Below, piece after piece: positions 61,348-64,000 of a stretch of DNA of 64,000 nt (its first letter is position 1; each line of letters begins with the position of its first letter). This stretch comes from Bradyrhizobium erythrophlei. GTDB lineage: Bacteria; Pseudomonadota; Alphaproteobacteria; Rhizobiales; Xanthobacteraceae. The stretch spans positions 3,089,501-3,153,500 of the forward strand of contig FSRD01000001.1 in NCBI GenBank assembly GCA_900129675.1, in the 5' to 3' direction. Made by a program: the position numbers and the translations under genes. The notes below the pieces were generated by a model, which had not been told where the DNA came from, made no database searches, and saw only the letters and a program-made list of their open reading frames with translations.

Positions 61348-64000
61348 TCAGCCCTTCACCATATCCCCAAGCAAGTTTGACGCCACTGTCAGCTTCGCGA
61401 GGGTCAGGCCGCTGGCAGTAATCTCCTCGACCGAGCGGCGGATGCGCGTCGCTTCAGGATGAGCCGCGAGCCAGGTCCCGGCGGCCTGCTGACCGCATTG
61501 GCCGGTTGCCAGCATATCCGCAGCCAGTCTTCTTTCGGCGGCTGCGATCTGATCAATGGCGCGATCAATGGCGAGACGTTCGAAATTATCGTTTGCCGGG
61601 ACGCCGCGTGCGGCGGCGACAAGGCGATCGAGGCGGAAATTAGCCTCGGCGGCGAAGAAGGTTGTGGCGGCGTCGCCGATGGTTCGGCTGGTGCGCTCCG
61701 CGACGGTCACGATATCCGGTGCCGAGACCAGGGCGTCGAGATCAGCGAGCTCGCCTGCGAGGTCGGCCGGGACGCCGGCATCGATCAGATCCTGCCGTCG
61801 CTTGCTGCGTCCGGCCTGGAAGTCCTCCGGCAGGGTCTCGTCGAGTCCGGCGATGATCTCGCGGATGCTCGGGCCGAAGCGCGCGATGACCGAGTCCAGG
61901 CCGGCCTTGAAATCAACATTGCGCACATACCAGACTATGCGGGAGAGCAGGAGATCCTGAATCGCCGCGTAGAGGCCGAGTTGCAATTGCCCGTCGATGC
62001 GGTTGTCGAGTCCATCGATCGCGTCATTCAGCCGCTTCAGACCGTAGGATTCATCTACCGCCACGAAGGCCATGACAATGGTCGACACGTCGGCATCCGT
62101 CTCGTCGATCAGGCGCACGACACAGGCCGGGCCGCCGCGATTGATAACGGCATTGGCGAGATTGGTTGCGATAATCTCCCGCCGAAGGCGATGGTGTTCC
62201 ACTGCAGCGGAGAATTTGTCCTCAACCTCGTGCGGAAAGTACTGAGACAATTCGCGGGCGAGATATCGATCGTCGGGCACGCTGGTGGCGAGCAGATCGT
62301 CGTAAAGTGTCAGCTTGGCGTAAGCGAGCAGCACGGCAAGTTCCGGTCGAGTCAAGGATTGGCCGCGCCGGGCGCGTTCGGCGATCGCCGCATCGTCGGG
62401 CAGGAATTCCACAGCGCGGCTGAGGAGGCCGCGCTGCTCGAGCGACTGCATCAGGCGGGTGAGGAAGCCGGTCTCGGCCACGTCCTTGCGTTCGGCCAGC
62501 GAAAGCGCCAGCGTCTGCAGATAATTGTTGCGTAGCACCAGGGCGCCGACCTCGTCGGTCATCGCGGCAAGCAGGCTGTTGCGGTCATTTGGACTGAGGC
62601 GTCCTTCGCGTTCGGGGCGCGCCAGCGCGATCTTGATATTGACCTCGACGTCGGACGTATTGACCCCGGCCGAGTTGTCGATGGCGTCGGTGTTGAGCTT
62701 GATGCCTTTCTGCGCCGCTTCGATGCGGCCGCGCTGAGTCAGGCCGAGATTGGCGCCTTCGCCAATCACCCGGGCGCGGATCGCGGTGCCCGTGACCCGG
62801 ATCGGATCATTGGCGCGATCACCGACCTGATCGTCGCTTTCCCCCGACGCCCGGATATAGGTACCGATGCCGCCAAACCAGAGCAGGTCCACGCGTGCCT
62901 TGAGGATCGCCGTCATCACCTCGAAGGGCGTAGCTTGCGGCTTGTCGAGATCGAGCAAGGTCCGCACTTCAGGCGCGAGCGGGATTGCCTTGAGCGAACG
63001 CGAGAACACGCCGCCGCCTTGCGAGATCAGCGCCTTGTTGTAATCCTGCCAGCTCGACCGCGGCAGGTTGAACATGCGCAGGCGTTCGGCGTGGCTGACG
63101 GCCGGGTCGGGCGAGGGATCGATGAAGATGTCGCGATGATCGAAAGCCGCGACCAGCCTGGTCGCCGGCGAGAGCAGTATGCCGTTGCCGAAAACATCGC
63201 CGGACATGTCGCCCACGCCGGCGACGGTGAACGGCATGGTCTGAATGTCCGTGCCGAGCTCGCGGAAGTGGCGCTTCACCGCCTCCCAGGCGCCGCGCGC
63301 CGTGATCCCCATCTTCTTGTGGTCATAGCCCTGGCTGCCGCCGGAGGCGAAGGCATCGCCGAGCCAATGGTTCTTCTCGGCCGAGATCGCGTTGGCGATG
63401 TCGGAAAAGGTGGCGGTGCCCTTGTCGGCGGCGACGACGAGGTAGGGGTCGTCGCCGTCATGCCGCACGGTGGAGTCGGGCTGCACGATGATGTCGCCGT
63501 CGAGATTGTCGGTGAGTTCGAGCAGCGAGCGAATGAAGATGCGATAGGTTTCAGTGCCTTCCGCCATCCAGGCGTCACGGTTTGATGGCGGCGGCAGGCG
63601 TTTCGGCACGAAGCCGCCTTTGGCGCCGACTGGCACAATCACGGCATTCTTGACCTGTTGTGCCTTGACCAGGCCGAGGATCTCGGTGCGGAAATCCTGG
63701 GGCCGGTCGGACCAGCGCAGCCCACCGCGCGCCACCTTGCCGAAGCGCAGATGAATGCCTTCGACACGCGGCGAATAGACGAAGATCTCGTAGAGCGGCC
63801 GCGGGGCCGGCAGGTCCTCGATCTTGCGCGCGTCGAACTTGAAGGAGATCACCGGACGCGGATGTCCGTCTTCGCCGATCTGCCACAGATTGGTGCGGAT
63901 GGTTGCCTGCACCAGATTGGTGAAGCGGCGCAGGATGCGGTCTTCGTCGAGCGAAGCGACGGATTTGAGCTGCTCCTCGATCTCAGTGAGGATAGTCGTC
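61348..64000 (-). CDS. gdhB: NAD-specific glutamate dehydrogenase, large type (partial, right edge of window)
   Basis: At least 884 C-terminal codons of the 180-kDa-class NAD-glutamate dehydrogenase (about 1600 residues when complete). It converts glutamate to 2-oxoglutarate and ammonia. Seen marks are YEIFVYSPRVEGIHLRFGKV, GGLRWSDRPQDFRTEILGLV with the catalytic Lys region KAQQVKNAVIVPVGAKGGFV, GDMSGDVFGNGILLSP, and FGGIGTYIRASGESDDQVGD. A long helical C-terminal domain follows (SLTRPELAVLLAYAKLTLYD). The frame stays open to the window end (FTNLVQATIRTNLWQ), so the start is outside. The symbol is a common choice for this class, not proven. Confidence 0.95.
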   Translation of the reverse strand, partial: TTILTEIEEQLKSVASLDEDRILRRFTNLVQATIRTNLWQIGEDGHPRPVISFKFDARKIEDLPAPRPLYEIFVYSPRVEGIHLRFGKVARGGLRWSDRPQDFRTEILGLVKAQQVKNAVIVPVGAKGGFVPKRLPPPSNRDAWMAEGTETYRIFIRSLLELTDNLDGDIIVQPDSTVRHDGDDPYLVVAADKGTATFSDIANAISAEKNHWLGDAFASGGSQGYDHKKMGITARGAWEAVKRHFRELGTDIQTMPFTVAGVGDMSGDVFGNGILLSPATRLVAAFDHRDIFIDPSPDPAVSHAERLRMFNLPRSSWQDYNKALISQGGGVFSRSLKAIPLAPEVRTLLDLDKPQATPFEVMTAILKARVDLLWFGGIGTYIRASGESDDQVGDRANDPIRVTGTAIRARVIGEGANLGLTQRGRIEAAQKGIKLNTDAIDNSAGVNTSDVEVNIKIALARPEREGRLSPNDRNSLLAAMTDEVGALVLRNNYLQTLALSLAERKDVAETGFLTRLMQSLEQRGLLSRAVEFLPDDAAIAERARRGQSLTRPELAVLLAYAKLTLYDDLLATSVPDDRYLARELSQYFPHEVEDKFSAAVEHHRLRREIIATNLANAVINRGGPACVVRLIDETDADVSTIVMAFVAVDESYGLKRLNDAIDGLDNRIDGQLQLGLYAAIQDLLLSRIVWYVRNVDFKAGLDSVIARFGPSIREIIAGLDETLPEDFQAGRSKRRQDLIDAGVPADLAGELADLDALVSAPDIVTVAERTSRTIGDAATTFFAAEANFRLDRLVAAARGVPANDNFERLAIDRAIDQIAAAERRLAADMLATGQCGQQAAGTWLAAHPEATRIRRSVEEITASGLTLAKLTVASNLLGDMVKG

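Noticed and set aside
63912..63914. Start codon for the glutamate dehydrogenase at 63912
   Set aside because: The frame stays open with family-like sequence to the window end, so the Met is internal and the gene is cut by the window edge.

Overview
The window looks like a chromosomal segment of a Bradyrhizobium-type alphaproteobacterium (order Hyphomicrobiales). The evidence is uniformly high GC outside a few islands, a rhizobial-type DnaG and RpoD pair, an RpoH, an RluD followed by a small DUF6476-like gene, the large 180-kDa-type NAD-glutamate dehydrogenase, and many copies of intergenic palindromic repeats that I know from Bradyrhizobium genomes. The genus is inferred from memory of these families; no search was run.

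Layout. (1) 0-5 kb: a minus-strand isochorismatase-emrA-emrB efflux operon, a TetR regulator, and two nearly identical 23-bp putative TetR operators. (2) 5-20 kb: core genes, including LysE and DUF3592 membrane proteins, an N-formylglutamate amidohydrolase, two tandem transglutaminase-like proteins, a gamma-glutamylcyclotransferase-like protein, a chlorite-dismutase-like protein, dnaG, rpoD, a C-terminally altered DUF5131 gene, DUF393, DUF2442 and a lytic transglycosylase. (3) 20-24 kb: an IS1634-family element and an IS110-family transposase gene broken by one in-frame stop. (4) 24-32.4 kb: an SDR enzyme, a receiver protein with Glu at the phospho-acceptor position, LysE, a 22-residue Ala-Lys-Lys repeat protein, a GGDEF protein, a secreted amidase, an orphan contractile-tail tube protein, rpoH, rluD and DUF6476.

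(5) 32.5-49.3 kb: an integrative element of about 16.7 kb inserted at the 3' end of tRNA-Glu(CTC). An 18-bp direct repeat (attL/attR) bounds it, repeated TTAGCGGCAGT-type motifs lie just inside both ends, and a tyrosine recombinase sits next to attR. Its left arm carries an McrB-N/HNH protein, tail to tail with an overlapping two-gene unit: a DUF4297 (Cap4-like) nuclease and an SMC/Rad50-like ATPase. This looks like an anti-phage module related to Lamassu but without a visible third subunit. Its right arm is a long minus-strand operon of small unfamiliar genes (excisionase-like, two cold-shock-like, terminase-small-subunit-like, and others) ending in a RepA-type hexameric ATPase. Immediately after that ATPase comes a repeat-rich region with about eleven GTCCGTT copies and a perfect 32-bp palindrome, which looks like a replication origin. 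No capsid, tail or conjugation genes are visible, so the element resembles a phage satellite or a plasmid-like integrated element carrying defence cargo.

(6) 49.3-64 kb: an IS1182-family element with CTAG flanks, then gene-poor accessory DNA. This holds small membrane proteins, a Rap1a/Tai-like protein, a membrane cyclic-nucleotide-binding protein, DUF1330, an HWE histidine kinase, a HGG-motif protein with its coupled partner, and a zinc-ribbon protein. The window ends inside the NAD-glutamate dehydrogenase gene.
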